From: Planctomycetota bacterium
Lineage (GTDB): Bacteria; Planctomycetota; UBA1135; GCA-002686595
Direction of reading: 5' to 3'
DNA: 59,149 nt
NCBI GenBank assembly: GCA_002686595.1
Contig: NYXZ01000062.1
Location: 1-59,149, forward strand
Shown here one piece after another: positions 7,485 to 16,806 of the stretch (position 1 is the stretch's first letter; every line of letters starts with the position of its first letter). The notes under the pieces are model-generated. The model was given only the letters and a program-made list of their open reading frames with translations, was not told where the DNA came from and searched no databases. Both the position numbers and the translations under genes were made by a program.

Positions 7485-9404
7485 ATGATGAAGTCACTCC
7501 CCTACGTTCTTGTCGGCCTAGCACTCTGTGCATCAACCGCGCTCGCCCAGGATCTGGGTCCGGAGCACGTCAGCCCAGCCCGGCCCCGCATGCCGAAGGA
7601 GCTGCCCATGGATTCTGTTCTCTGGGATCTGGAGCAGGCCGTGCGCCAAGCCCCCACCCAGCTTTTCGTCGAAGCAACGCAGCGCCGACTTCTCTTCGCA
7701 GCGGACGGACGCGTGAATGTTGAACTGGTCGGCAAGCCGGGCATGCCTCCGGTGACAGCGGAATCCCTGGCCCACCGCGACATCACGATCCCGACATTGA
7801 CGGTGCATTCGATTTGGCGGCACCGCGTCAGCGCCCACATCAACCCCATTCATCTGACCCAGTTGGCCATGGCGCTGCCTCCGTCAGTCGACCTGCGAGC
7901 CGTCTTGGAGCCCTCCTTGGATGAGCCGAGCTTCGGCACCGACCCCGCCGATCTGTTTGCCGATTACTGCGGCGTACAGCAGTACATCGACGCCGGTGCC
8001 GACGGCTCCGGCAAGACCATCGGCATCCTCGACTACAAGTGGGACAACCTGACCGAAGCCCAGGCCGCCGGGGCCGCACCGCCGGACTCGCGCCTGGACC
8101 GTCAGAACTTCACCTGGTCGACCTTTGAGGACGACGGGTTCCACGGCACGGCCTGCCTCGAATCCGCCTATGACCACGCTTCGGGCGCGAGCTATGTGGC
8201 CTATAAAATCGCCAACCTAACCGATGTCGGTCAAGCCGTTGACCACGCCATCAGCAACGATGTGGACATCCTCTCGCACTCAATCAGCTACTACAACGAG
8301 GGTTGGGCCGATGACAGCGGCGATGCCTGTGCCCAGGCGGACGAGGCAGCCAATGCCGGCATCCTCTACTTCTGTTCGGCTGGCAACCGCGGCCGCACCC
8401 ACTGGCAGGACACCTTTTTGGACAGTGATGGCGACGGCTGGCACGAGTGGGGCAGCGGTGGCGATGAGACCATCGACATTAGCATTGGCAATGGCGGCGG
8501 CGGCACTTACTTCATGTCATTCAACACCGCCGGCGCGGGGGCGGACTACGATGTGTACCTGTTCGATGACAGCCTGAATGAGCTCGATAGCGGCACAGAC
8601 GGCACCGACAACTTCGAGGAGTTCTCCTGGACCAACTCCACGGGGTCGACTATGAACGCTCACCTGGCGATCTATCACTACAGCGGTGCCACGCCGGAGT
8701 TTGAGATGTTCTACAACGGAACCGAAGGCAGCAGCAGCAATCCCCAGCACCAGGAGTTCGAAGGTTCGACCACCTCGCCGAGCAACACAACCGATTCGCG
8801 CGTCATCTCCTGTGGTGCCGCGAAGTACGACAACTGGCCTGAGGAAAACGGTGCCACGGGTTTGATCCAAGGTTACAGCAGCCGCGGCCGCAGCAACTCA
8901 GGCATGATGCTGCCGGATTTGATAGGTCCCACGGGCAACTGGACCGTGGCCTATGCCTCGCCCTCCAAACCCAACGGCGCATTTGGCGGCACGAGTTGCG
9001 CCACGCCCAACCTGGCCGGCGTAGCGGGCTGCTTCTGGTCGGCGTTTCCGAACATGATGGCCAGTTCCGTGGGAAGCCTACTCAAGGATCAAGCGCGGGT
9101 TTACCGCGACTGGGGTGATAGCGGGGACGACATCACCTACGGTGCCGGAGGCGCCTTCCTGCACGAGTACGCGGCGGGCACCATCTGGGTCGACCGCGAC
9201 TTTATGGATTGGGTGACGGTTCTCGGCGGCGTGTGGGATGGCAGCACCGTTTACGGACCATTCTACCGAGTTGAAGACGCGGTCTCGGCCATGGGCACCG
9301 GAGGCCGCATGGTCTTCCTCGGCAACAGCTATCCAGAACCGGTCACGGCGACCAAGCGCTTCGACGTGGAAACCATCGGCAGCACCGCCACGCTCGGAAA
9401 CTAG
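7485..9404 (+). CDS. Exported subtilisin-like serine protease (S8 family, divergent)
   Basis: 639 residues. The start at 7485 (or the adjacent ATG at 7488) gives a good signal peptide ending at ALA-QD. The catalytic triad is visible but in unusual surroundings: Asp183 in GILDYKWD, where most subtilases have D-[ST]-G; His220 in FHGTACLES, where HGTH is usual; and Ser504 in GGTSCATPNLAG, which is canonical. Between His and Ser is a long insertion with Asp-rich stretches (DSDGDGWHEWG) that may bind calcium. After the protease domain come about 100 residues ending in a stretch like the start of a beta-helix module. The TAG stop lies inside the terminal repeat of a MITE-like element, so the C-terminus may have been trimmed by insertion. 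Confidence 0.85.
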   Translation: MMKSLPYVLVGLALCASTALAQDLGPEHVSPARPRMPKELPMDSVLWDLEQAVRQAPTQLFVEATQRRLLFAADGRVNVELVGKPGMPPVTAESLAHRDITIPTLTVHSIWRHRVSAHINPIHLTQLAMALPPSVDLRAVLEPSLDEPSFGTDPADLFADYCGVQQYIDAGADGSGKTIGILDYKWDNLTEAQAAGAAPPDSRLDRQNFTWSTFEDDGFHGTACLESAYDHASGASYVAYKIANLTDVGQAVDHAISNDVDILSHSISYYNEGWADDSGDACAQADEAANAGILYFCSAGNRGRTHWQDTFLDSDGDGWHEWGSGGDETIDISIGNGGGGTYFMSFNTAGAGADYDVYLFDDSLNELDSGTDGTDNFEEFSWTNSTGSTMNAHLAIYHYSGATPEFEMFYNGTEGSSSNPQHQEFEGSTTSPSNTTDSRVISCGAAKYDNWPEENGATGLIQGYSSRGRSNSGMMLPDLIGPTGNWTVAYASPSKPNGAFGGTSCATPNLAGVAGCFWSAFPNMMASSVGSLLKDQARVYRDWGDSGDDITYGAGGAFLHEYAAGTIWVDRDFMDWVTVLGGVWDGSTVYGPFYRVEDAVSAMGTGGRMVFLGNSYPEPVTATKRFDVETIGSTATLGN

Positions 9405-9587
9405 GCGTCCGTTGAATAGTCCCGTCGCGAGGCGCAGCCATCGACGGCGAGTCTGACACGGGGTCGATGGCGATGGCGGCGATGGCGACGGCGACGATGG
9501 CGGCGGCGACGATGGCGGCGACGGCGGCGACGGCGATGGCGGCGATGGCATCCCTGTAGAAGGGGAGTCTGGCAACGGGCTCCTAGG
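9401..9587 (+). mobile_element. MITE-like element, copy 2 (about 187 bp)
   Basis: It begins CTAGGCGTCCGTTGA, overlapping the protease stop codon, and ends GGCAACGGGCTCCTAGG, whose complement matches the start at about 12 of 15 positions. It carries the family block GTCCCGTCGCGAGGCG. The middle (about 9465-9548) has expanded into imperfect GGCGAT/GGCGAC repeats. The 3' part (GATGGCATCCCTGTAG) aligns with the same region of copies 1 and 3. Confidence 0.6.
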
Positions 9588-9943
9588 GCCGACTCAGGCC
9601 ACGCCAGAAGTCCTCGGACACGCTGGCGAAGGACCAAGAGTGGTCATGGGTAGCAGCAAACCCCCACTGAGGTTGGGCTCCGGTAAGGTTTGCAATCTCA
9701 GCTAGCCTGAATGCCCACCCCTCGCCATGGGCTCCAAGGGCTGTCTGGGCGAGCCTGTCCACGCCCTGGGCCACACCAGGGCAGGTTTGGACAGCGCCAA
9801 GAGGGATGTGGCTCCGCCTGGCGAAGGGAACCAAATCCCACCAATTTCGTCCTAGAAAGTAGACTTTAGCGAGCATCTATCCCCCTCGGCGAGCCTGCCA
9901 CGCCCACCGATCCCCACCCCCAGCCTTCCTTCAGGAAAATCAC
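9588..9943. other. Gene-poor stretch upstream of the metzincin gene
   Basis: No gene that I can support. A 97-codon minus-strand frame (9583-9876) ends in the terminal repeat of the MITE-like element and shows no family signature. At 9755-9794 a two-part hairpin is present: CTGTCCA pairs with TGGACAG outside, and CCCTGG with CCAGGG inside. It could lie in the 5' leader of the metzincin transcript. Confidence 0.4.
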
Positions 9944-12475
9944 ATGTCACGCAGCATCAGCGCCACCCTTTGCGGCGGCCTCCTCGGATTTATTTGCATC
10001 TCCGCGAGCACACTGGCCCAAACGCCTGTGACCCCATTCCCCATGAGTCCCATCGGGCCCGACGACGGCCAGCTGGGAATCCTCATGCAGCCCGACTTGG
10101 ACCAAATCGCGTCCCTGCCGAAAACAGGTGAACTGCTCATGGTCGACGCTCTGCTGCCGGACGGCCGCTTGGTTGACCTGCAGCTCACGGCCCTCGACAT
10201 CGCCAAACGCCGCTTCGGTTTCCAGGTCAACGGCGTTCCGGCGCCGCGCCTGCTCGAAGGGCTTGACCTCACACTTTGGCGCGGGACCGTCCGCGGAGCA
10301 GCTGATTCATCGGAAGTGATGCTCTCCTTTTCCAATCATGGCTGCAGCGGTTGGATCCGCACCGGCGGCGAGTTGATACACCTGGTTCCGGATCGCGATG
10401 GCGATGACTGGCAAGGCTCCCGCGTACTGTTGACCACCGAAGCGACCCTCAACGCCCGCGGCGCGGTGTTGCCCGAGTTCTGCAATGCCCAGCCCACCCC
10501 CAGCGGGGGCTTTGGCGTGGGGGATATCGGCCAGACCGGCGGCGGTTCGACCTACGCTGCCGGCTCCTGCAATCAAATGGAATGCACCATCGCCATGGAG
10601 ACTGACTACCAGCTCTATCAGGTCTTTGGGAACTTGAGCGCCATGACCACCTATGTCACGACCTTGCTCACCTATGTCAGCGATCGCTACGAGACCCAGG
10701 CCAGCACGGTGTTGACCTTCCCCTACTTGCAGTTCTATACGACCTCAAGCGATCCCTGGAGCGCCCAGGATGGCGGCGGCAACTGCATCGATGTGTTGTA
10801 TGAGTTCCAGGCGGCCTGGGCGGGCAACATCCCCACGGGCGCAACCCTTGGGCACATGATGAGCGGTGCCAACCTGGGCTGCGGCGTGGCTTGGCTCGAT
10901 GTACTCTGCAACAACACCTACAACTTCTCGGTCAGTGGCAACATCAACGGCGGCTCGGCCTTCCCGATTCAGCAACAGCCCAACAACTGGGACTTCATGG
11001 TCGTGGCCCACGAACTCGGCCACAACTTCGGTTCGCCCCACACCCACGATTACTGCCCCCCGCTGGACGAATGTGCGCCCTCGGGCTACTTCGGCCAATG
11101 CCAGACATCACAGACCTGCACCAGCTCTGGCACCATCATGAGCTACTGCCACCTGTGCAGCGGCGGCACGGGCAACATCACGACTTTCTTTCACCCCACG
11201 GCGGCGGCGGTCATGTTGAATCGCGCCCAAACCTGCCTGCCCAACTTCAGCGGTGGCATCACGGCCAACCCTCCCACGCTGCTCGACCCCGGTGTTGCCA
11301 CGCCGGTGACGATTGATGTGGCGACGACTCCCGTCGGCGGCCTGGTGGAACTCTACTATCGCTATAACGGCGGATCATACACGGCGATTCCCATGTCATC
11401 CGCTGGTGCCAACGCCTGGGATGCCGACCTGCCCGCCGCCAGTTGCGGCGACTCGCCCGAGTTCTACTTCACCTACACCGATGCCTCCTGTGGCCAGGTG
11501 TTCCACCCGGATGGAGCTCCCGGCAGCGTGCACAGCGCGGATGTTGGTACGCCCACGGTGGTCTTCAGCGATGACTTCGAGAGCAACACAGGTTGGACGG
11601 CCGCCAACCTGGGCGCCAGCAGCGGCGACTGGCAGCGCGGCGTTCCCGTGGACGACTCCGGCTGGGATTACGACATCGACGCTGACTATGATGGCAGCGG
11701 CAGTTGCTACCTGACCCAGAACCAGGCTGGCAACACGGATGTGGACGGCGGAGCGGTTGAACTGACTTCGCCCTCATTTGATATGTCCGGCGGCCTGGGC
11801 GTGATCTCCTACGCCTACTTCCTGCGCCTGACCAACGACGACGGCACCGACCGCCTGTTGGTGGAGGCCAGCAGCAACGGCGCCGCCGGCCCCTGGACCG
11901 AGGTGGCGCGTCACGACTCCAACCTGGGCCTCAACTGGGCCACGCACTCCGTCTCTTCGGCGGATCTCGTGGCTGCCGGCGTCAGCCAGACGGCCAACAT
12001 GATGGTGCGCTTTACCGTCAACGACTCCAATCCCCAGAGCATCGTGGAAGCTGGCGTGGATGCCTTTGATGTCTCCTTGATCGATTGCGACGGCGGCATC
12101 GGCACCAACTACTGCACCTCTGGCCCCAACGCGGTGGCCATCAGTGCCCTGGGCAGTGACAGCGTGGCGGCCAACAACTTCACGCTGCACGCCGAGACAG
12201 CGCCCACCAGTGCCTTTGGCCTGTTCTTCTACGGGGCCTCGGAAATCAGTGCGCCCATCGGCCAGGGCACCCTGTGCGTCGGAAATGTCGCGCGGCTCAA
12301 CCCGCCCCTCAACTCGGGAGCCAGCGGGCTCTTCGACCGGCCCGTGGACTTCACGGCCCCGCCCCACCCGCTCTATCAGATCCTCCCAGGGCAAACCTGG
12401 AACTTCCAGGTCTGGTTCCGCGATGGCAGCAACTCTGACCTTTCCGATGCCCTCAAGGTGACCTTCCAGCCCTGA
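9944..12475 (+). CDS. Secreted metzincin zinc protease (M12B-like) with C-terminal beta domains
   Basis: 843 residues. Signal peptide to about residue 26, a propeptide-like region to about 200, then the protease domain. The zinc site HELGHNFGSPH (356-366) is the full HExxHxxGxxH metzincin motif, and the Met-turn appears as TIMSYCHLC. Many Cys residues suggest disulfides. After the catalytic domain come a beta-sandwich spacer, a jelly-roll/MAM-like module (DDFESNTGW... about 545-710) and a C-terminal module starting GTNYCTSGPNA and containing GLFFYG and WNFQVWFRD. I associate this last module with exported proteins of Planctomycetota, which supports the taxonomic guess. Probable role: extracellular protein degradation. 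An intrinsic terminator follows at 12522. Confidence 0.9.
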   Translation: MSRSISATLCGGLLGFICISASTLAQTPVTPFPMSPIGPDDGQLGILMQPDLDQIASLPKTGELLMVDALLPDGRLVDLQLTALDIAKRRFGFQVNGVPAPRLLEGLDLTLWRGTVRGAADSSEVMLSFSNHGCSGWIRTGGELIHLVPDRDGDDWQGSRVLLTTEATLNARGAVLPEFCNAQPTPSGGFGVGDIGQTGGGSTYAAGSCNQMECTIAMETDYQLYQVFGNLSAMTTYVTTLLTYVSDRYETQASTVLTFPYLQFYTTSSDPWSAQDGGGNCIDVLYEFQAAWAGNIPTGATLGHMMSGANLGCGVAWLDVLCNNTYNFSVSGNINGGSAFPIQQQPNNWDFMVVAHELGHNFGSPHTHDYCPPLDECAPSGYFGQCQTSQTCTSSGTIMSYCHLCSGGTGNITTFFHPTAAAVMLNRAQTCLPNFSGGITANPPTLLDPGVATPVTIDVATTPVGGLVELYYRYNGGSYTAIPMSSAGANAWDADLPAASCGDSPEFYFTYTDASCGQVFHPDGAPGSVHSADVGTPTVVFSDDFESNTGWTAANLGASSGDWQRGVPVDDSGWDYDIDADYDGSGSCYLTQNQAGNTDVDGGAVELTSPSFDMSGGLGVISYAYFLRLTNDDGTDRLLVEASSNGAAGPWTEVARHDSNLGLNWATHSVSSADLVAAGVSQTANMMVRFTVNDSNPQSIVEAGVDAFDVSLIDCDGGIGTNYCTSGPNAVAISALGSDSVAANNFTLHAETAPTSAFGLFFYGASEISAPIGQGTLCVGNVARLNPPLNSGASGLFDRPVDFTAPPHPLYQILPGQTWNFQVWFRDGSNSDLSDALKVTFQP

Positions 12476-12521
12476 ACAGGCCTAACATCTAGCTGGCTCT
12501 GAAACGGGTCAGGCATCCATC

Positions 12522-12561
12522 GGCGGTTTGGAGCGGGCGCCCGTTCCAAACCGCCTCTTTT
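12522..12561 (+). terminator. Intrinsic terminator after the metzincin gene
   Basis: GGCGGTTTGGA (12522-12532) pairs perfectly with TCCAAACCGCC (12545-12555), an 11 bp stem with a GC-rich loop, followed directly by TCTTTT. It lies about 45 bases after the protease stop and before the GH5 gene. Confidence 0.8.
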
Positions 12562-12639
12562 GTGCCCGCTGGGTTATCATCAACGGACAACTCGCCACCC
12601 CCCTCCCGGTGTCACCCAAGCACCCCGCAGAGTTCGAAT

Positions 12640-14004
12640 ATGCTGAACCTCCTCCTTCTCCTGCCCCTGTGCGCGCCAGCCGCCTCGTCCCCGAATCCCA
12701 CGCCAGGCGAACTACTGCCGGTGCGCTACCTGGTCGATGAGCAGGGACGCGAGTTGGTCCTCCACGGCCTAAACATCAGCAACGCAGCCAAGAGTGATCC
12801 GCGAGGCATGGCTTGGCACAAGCGGGCCGACTACGCTCGCATGGGTGAGTGGGGTTTCAACGCCATTCGCCTCTTGTGGTTTTGGAGCGTGCTGGAGTCC
12901 CAGGAAGGGCTCTATGACCTGGGCTATCTCGATCGCCTGCGCAAGCGTTTGGATTGGGCACATGAGAACAACATCAAGGTGATCCTCGACATGCACCAGG
13001 ATCTCTATGGACCCAAGTTCACCGGCGACGGTGCTCCCCTGTGGGCAACCTTGGACAACGACATTCCCTTTGAACCCACCACTCCCTGGTGGTTGAACTA
13101 TTTGCACCCGGCGGTGCGCGCTTCATTCAGCAATCTCTGGAATGACCTTTGGCTCCAACAGAAATTCCAACGCGCCTGGCAGTTGGTGGCTCAACATCTC
13201 GGGGATCATCCGGCGCTTATCAGCTATGACCTGATGAATGAGCCCTTCCATGGCGACGAGAATCTGGTGACCTTCGAGGAACAACACCTCCGGCCATTCT
13301 ACATCGGTGTCGCCGATGCCATTCGTCAAGTTAGGCCCCAGGCCACCATCGGGTTCGAGCCAGTGGCATTTCCCACGGCCTCCGGCTTGCTGTCCAACAT
13401 GCCGGCCTTTGGAGACGGCAACGCCCTCTACCTGCCCCACTACTACGACCCCTTCGTACACGAAGGCCTGGCCTACCATGGAAACCGCTGGGTGGTGATG
13501 CTGGCCATGTCACTCAAGGCTGTCGAAGCCAACCGCCACAACTCACCCATGGTCATCGGCGAGTGGGGGGTGCTTGAATCCTCCCCGGGCTGGGAGGAGT
13601 ATGTCGGCGATGTATTGGACGCCCTCGATCTCTACTCGTCTGGCTGGACCTGGTGGTCCTACGACAAGGGCAGCGGCTTCTCCATCCTGAACTCCGACGG
13701 CAGTGAGAACGAGCGCCTGCAGCCGTTGATTCGCACCTATCCCCAGGCCGTGGCGGGACACATCAAGTCCTTCAGCTTCAATGCCCAGACACTCGTCTTT
13801 GAGATGGAGTACACCAGCAATCCGGCAGCGAGCGGGCCGACCGAGGTCTACGTCCCGGCCACGCGCCTCTACGGGGATTCGTTCCAGCTGACTTTCAGCG
13901 ATACGGATGGAAGCTGGTCCCATGAATACGACGCGGCTCGCCAGGTGCTCTCGGTCTTCCACGACCCAAACACTGAACGACACACATTGCGCATTTCGCC
14001 CTGA
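12640..14004 (+). CDS. Exported GH5 glycosidase, endoglycoceramidase-like
   Basis: 454 residues. The start at 12640 gives a Leu-rich signal peptide. The (beta/alpha)8 domain shows the endoglycoceramidase pattern: LHGLNISNAAK, WGFNAIRLLWFWSVLE and VILDMHQDLYGPKF. The acid/base Glu201 is in DLMNEP and the nucleophile Glu308 in VIGEWG. A C-terminal beta-sandwich (about 370-454) starts after TYPQAVAGHI. Known relatives split the bond between the oligosaccharide and ceramide of glycosphingolipids; some act on other glycolipids or rutinosides. The true substrate is unproven. The gene ends 10 bases from the convergent msrA stop. Together with the sulfatase it fits a glycoconjugate-scavenging lifestyle. 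Confidence 0.88.
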   Translation: MLNLLLLLPLCAPAASSPNPTPGELLPVRYLVDEQGRELVLHGLNISNAAKSDPRGMAWHKRADYARMGEWGFNAIRLLWFWSVLESQEGLYDLGYLDRLRKRLDWAHENNIKVILDMHQDLYGPKFTGDGAPLWATLDNDIPFEPTTPWWLNYLHPAVRASFSNLWNDLWLQQKFQRAWQLVAQHLGDHPALISYDLMNEPFHGDENLVTFEEQHLRPFYIGVADAIRQVRPQATIGFEPVAFPTASGLLSNMPAFGDGNALYLPHYYDPFVHEGLAYHGNRWVVMLAMSLKAVEANRHNSPMVIGEWGVLESSPGWEEYVGDVLDALDLYSSGWTWWSYDKGSGFSILNSDGSENERLQPLIRTYPQAVAGHIKSFSFNAQTLVFEMEYTSNPAASGPTEVYVPATRLYGDSFQLTFSDTDGSWSHEYDAARQVLSVFHDPNTERHTLRISP

Positions 14005-14014
14005 GGGGCAGCGC

Positions 14015-14500
14015 TCAACCTATTCCGCAGGAACCCCCGCCGTTTTTTTCGAAATAACGCTGGTGGTGTTCCTCAGCCCTGAACCACTGTCCGGCTGGCA
14101 CGATTACCGTGACAACTGGCTGGGCAAAGCGCCCAGAGGCCTGGAGCGCTTCCAAGGCCGCGAGTGCCAGGGCTGCCTGTTCTTCGTCATGGAAGAAAAT
14201 CGCGGACCGATACTGGCTGCCCACATCTGGCCCCTGCCGATCTTTGGTAGTCGGATCGTGGCAGGCCCAAAAACAATCGAGCAGCCGGTCATAGCTGATG
14301 ACGGTCGGGTCGTACTGAATCCGCACGGCCTCGGCGTGACCGGTGCGTCCTGTGCAAACGGCCTCGTAGTTGGTATCGCCCCCTTCGCATCCGGTGCCCC
14401 CGGTGTACCCGACGGCGGTATCCAAGACGCCCTCCCGGCCTCTGAAAGTCGCCTCCACTCCCCAGAAGCAACCGGCGGCGAAAGTGGCGAGACAGCTCAT
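14015..14500 (-). CDS. msrA: Peptide methionine sulfoxide reductase MsrA
   Basis: 161 residues, the normal size for a minimal MsrA. It repairs methionine S-sulfoxide in proteins. The catalytic motif GCFWGVE is at residues 10-16 with active Cys11. The conserved [21 protein letters not shown] and AEEHHQRYF blocks are all present. A Cys near the C-terminus (GGGSCGIG) is a candidate resolving residue. The start at 14500 lies 7 bases after the stop of the mscS-type gene, so the two are probably co-transcribed. No signal peptide, so it acts in the cytoplasm. Confidence 0.95.
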   Translation of the reverse strand: MSCLATFAAGCFWGVEATFRGREGVLDTAVGYTGGTGCEGGDTNYEAVCTGRTGHAEAVRIQYDPTVISYDRLLDCFWACHDPTTKDRQGPDVGSQYRSAIFFHDEEQAALALAALEALQASGRFAQPVVTVIVPAGQWFRAEEHHQRYFEKNGGGSCGIG

Positions 14501-14507
14501 GATGGGG

Positions 14508-15638
14508 TCACTTGCCAACGCTCTCGGTTCCCCCCGTAACCAAATGCAGGTCACGCTGGGGAAACGGAATTTGGATGCCAGCTGTGGCAAAGTGCTCGTA
14601 GATGGCCGTGTTGAGGGCATCGCTGGCCCGGCCCCGTTCCGCCGGTTCGCTGATCCAGCAGAGCAGTTCGAAATCCAAGGATGAGTCCCCGAAGAGACGG
14701 AAACGGACGCGCGGCTCGGGTGACTTGCAGACCAACTCCACTCCGTCCGCTGCGGCGAGCAGTACGCGGCGCACCTCAGACACATCGGAGCCGTAGGCCA
14801 CGCCGACCTTGAGGCGGATACGCAGCTTCGAGGATGGCCCACGGGTTTGATTCGTGATGCGCCCAGCGCCGATGACGGAGTTGGGCACGGTGATTTCCAC
14901 ATCATCGCGGGTCACCACGCGCGTGGAGCGCAAACCGATGTGGATGACCTCGCCGCGGGTACCGTTTTCGAAGACGATGTAGTCGCCGACCTGGTAGGGC
15001 GCATCGGCGATGATGAAGACGCCAGCGAAGAGGTTGGCCAAGGTGTCCTTGGCGGCGAAGCCGATGGCCACGCCAGCGATGCCCGCACTGGCCAGCCAGC
15101 CCGTGGCGTCGATCTCCCACACCAAAATGAGGCCGTAGATCGAAGCGCCGATCAGGGCCAGCTTGCCCAGGTTGTCGAACAGCGGGTAGGTGCGTTGCTC
15201 GACGGCCTTGAAGCGCTTGGGATTGCTGGCGGCGCTGCGCACCAGCAAGGTGCAAAGCCGCAGTCCGAAAAGCGTCCAGACCAGGAGAGCTGCGGACACC
15301 AGCAAGCGGTGAACCGCGCTCAGCGCCCCATCGGAGAGTTCCAGCCGGCTGAAGGCGGCCCACAGGCCGGCAATTATGGTGCTGCGCAGGATCGGGCCGT
15401 GGAGCAGGGCCACCACCTTGTCATCCAGGTCGGTGTGTGTTTTGCGCGACCACAGGATCAAGGTGCGCGTGACCAGCCAGTCGACGACCTTGGCCAGTAT
15501 CAGTGCCAGGCCGAGGAGCACCAGGGCCTGTAGCGACGGCGTCGGAATCCACTCCGTCAGCAGGGCCGAGACCTGCTCCAGCGGGCCGGGCTCCGCCCCT
15601 TGGGAGGTGGGCTCCGAGATCAGACTAGGGGTGGGCAT
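14508..15638 (-). CDS. MscS-family mechanosensitive ion channel
   Basis: 376 residues. Several membrane segments occupy about residues 38-210. The pore-lining helix and beta domain follow with the family signature: [21 protein letters not shown], then [13 protein letters not shown] and [18 protein letters not shown]. The C-terminal alpha/beta domain ends in [10 protein letters not shown], also typical. It releases solutes during osmotic downshock. The N-terminus has extra helices compared with the E. coli MscS core. It is divergent from the small membrane-protein gene at 15826 and precedes msrA in one transcription unit. Confidence 0.93.
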   Translation of the reverse strand: MPTPSLISEPTSQGAEPGPLEQVSALLTEWIPTPSLQALVLLGLALILAKVVDWLVTRTLILWSRKTHTDLDDKVVALLHGPILRSTIIAGLWAAFSRLELSDGALSAVHRLLVSAALLVWTLFGLRLCTLLVRSAASNPKRFKAVEQRTYPLFDNLGKLALIGASIYGLILVWEIDATGWLASAGIAGVAIGFAAKDTLANLFAGVFIIADAPYQVGDYIVFENGTRGEVIHIGLRSTRVVTRDDVEITVPNSVIGAGRITNQTRGPSSKLRIRLKVGVAYGSDVSEVRRVLLAAADGVELVCKSPEPRVRFRLFGDSSLDFELLCWISEPAERGRASDALNTAIYEHFATAGIQIPFPQRDLHLVTGGTESVGK

Positions 15639-15825
15639 GGTGTGGGGCCGACGCGATTTGAGCCGCCAGGTAACAGGCTACCGCGCTGGGACGCCCCAGT
15701 GGAGAGGGGAGCGCAGCGGACCTCAAGGGACACGCGCGGGGAGGTCGAAAACAAGAACCCCCGTCCGCGGTGGTTTTTCGCCCCCTCCCCAGCGATTCCT
15801 GCGGACTCCAGCACCAGGCCCAGCC

Positions 15826-16086
15826 ATGCAAGCCACCCAGATCTCCTTCCAAGCCCCCCAGCGCACCGGTGATGCAGCCCGCCTGCTGATCGCCGTGGCC
15901 GTTTTGGGGGCCCTGAGTCTCATTCTGCCCAGTGATCAAAAAGAGGAGTTGAGGGGTGAATACGGATCTGCCCGGGCCGCTTCCAGCCAGGAAGTGCTGG
16001 CAGCTCCAGCCGTCATCCCCGCGGGCCGAACGCTTCAAACTGCCGCCCCCACCCGAGAGCCCACATCGGCCTCAACACCTAAATGA
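15826..16086 (+). CDS. Small single-pass membrane protein
   Basis: 86 residues with one hydrophobic helix (about 18-36, ARLLIAVAVLGALSLILP) and a Ser/Ala/Pro/Thr-rich tail likely to lie outside the membrane. Its TGA overlaps an ATG (16083) in the frame of the next gene, though the better start of that gene lies further down at 16191. No family is recognised. Position suggests a link to the pilin-like protein downstream. The long upstream part of this open frame lies over the mscS promoter region and is unlikely to be translated. Confidence 0.55.
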   Translation: MQATQISFQAPQRTGDAARLLIAVAVLGALSLILPSDQKEELRGEYGSARAASSQEVLAAPAVIPAGRTLQTAAPTREPTSASTPK

Positions 16087-16181
16087 GATTTCCTATGCGG
16101 GTTTTTGGAAATGCGGTATCCTTGGGCCCACGCCTCGGGGCTGCGGCCCCCCCGTCTGGAGGGACGGTGGCGATCTCCCCC

Positions 16182-16186
16182 AGGAG
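16182..16186 (+). promoter_or_regulatory. Ribosome binding site that fixes the pilin-like gene start
   Basis: AGGAG, 4 bases before GTG 16191 and 7 before TTG 16194. It supports a non-ATG start rather than the ATG at 16083. Confidence 0.6.
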
Positions 16187-16190
16187 AACC

Positions 16191-16721
16191 GTGTTGAGCA
16201 TCAAGAAGGCACCCCACAAGGGCCCCAAGAAGGGCTTCACAATCCTCGAGCTGATGATTTGGCTCGTGTTGATGTCCGTCGTTGCCAGCTTCGCCATCCC
16301 TGCTTTTTTTGACCGGGCCGAAGTGACGCTGGACAACGCCTGCACACTGCTTCTGGAAGATCTGCGAGGCACCCAAAACAGGGCCGCCTACAACCGGGCC
16401 ACCTATTGCCTCGACTTTCGTGAAGACGGTGACGGCTATGCGGTGACCGATCGGGCGGGCCACGTGATCAGCCATCCCCTTGGTGGCGGCGACTACGAGC
16501 GCCGCTACTCCTCGGATGCGGTCTTTATGGGTGTGTCCATCAGTCACGTCAACTTCGGCGATGACCCAAGGATCGAGTACGACAGCCAGGGCTTCGCAGT
16601 GAATGGCGGCGCGGTGGAGATATCCTTTAGAGATAGGAAAAGGGTGATCCTGGTGGAACCCGGAACGGGCATGCTGGAGGTACACGGCATGGATCAGGAT
16701 TGGCTCGACGACGGGCGCTGA
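16191..16721 (+). CDS. Type IV pilin-like / pseudopilin (GspH/FimT-like) protein
   Basis: 176 residues from GTG 16191. The N-terminus is a class III prepilin signal: a short basic leader ending KKG, then FTILELMIWLVLMSVVASFAIP with Glu at +5 of the mature protein, followed by a hydrophilic beta-rich domain. Start choice: AGGAG at 16182-16186 sits 4 bases before GTG 16191 and 7 before TTG 16194. Either start gives a leader of 14-15 residues, whereas ATG 16083 would make one of about 50. It would be cleaved by a prepilin peptidase and assembled into a pseudopilus. No other assembly genes are nearby, so it is an orphan here. Confidence 0.75.
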   Translation: MLSIKKAPHKGPKKGFTILELMIWLVLMSVVASFAIPAFFDRAEVTLDNACTLLLEDLRGTQNRAAYNRATYCLDFREDGDGYAVTDRAGHVISHPLGGGDYERRYSSDAVFMGVSISHVNFGDDPRIEYDSQGFAVNGGAVEISFRDRKRVILVEPGTGMLEVHGMDQDWLDDGR

Positions 16722-16806
16722 TTCTCCGACTACTGTGGACCGGCGCCGGAGGCCTTTTGCCGTCCAGCTGCAGTCCACTTCCCCAGGAGAGTATGCTGGG
16801 TACGCG

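Noticed and set aside
9583-9876. 97-codon minus-strand frame ending in the MITE-like element
   Set aside because: No signal peptide, motif or partner gene; its stop is only the CCTAGG of the element's end. Kept as a note in the intergenic entry.
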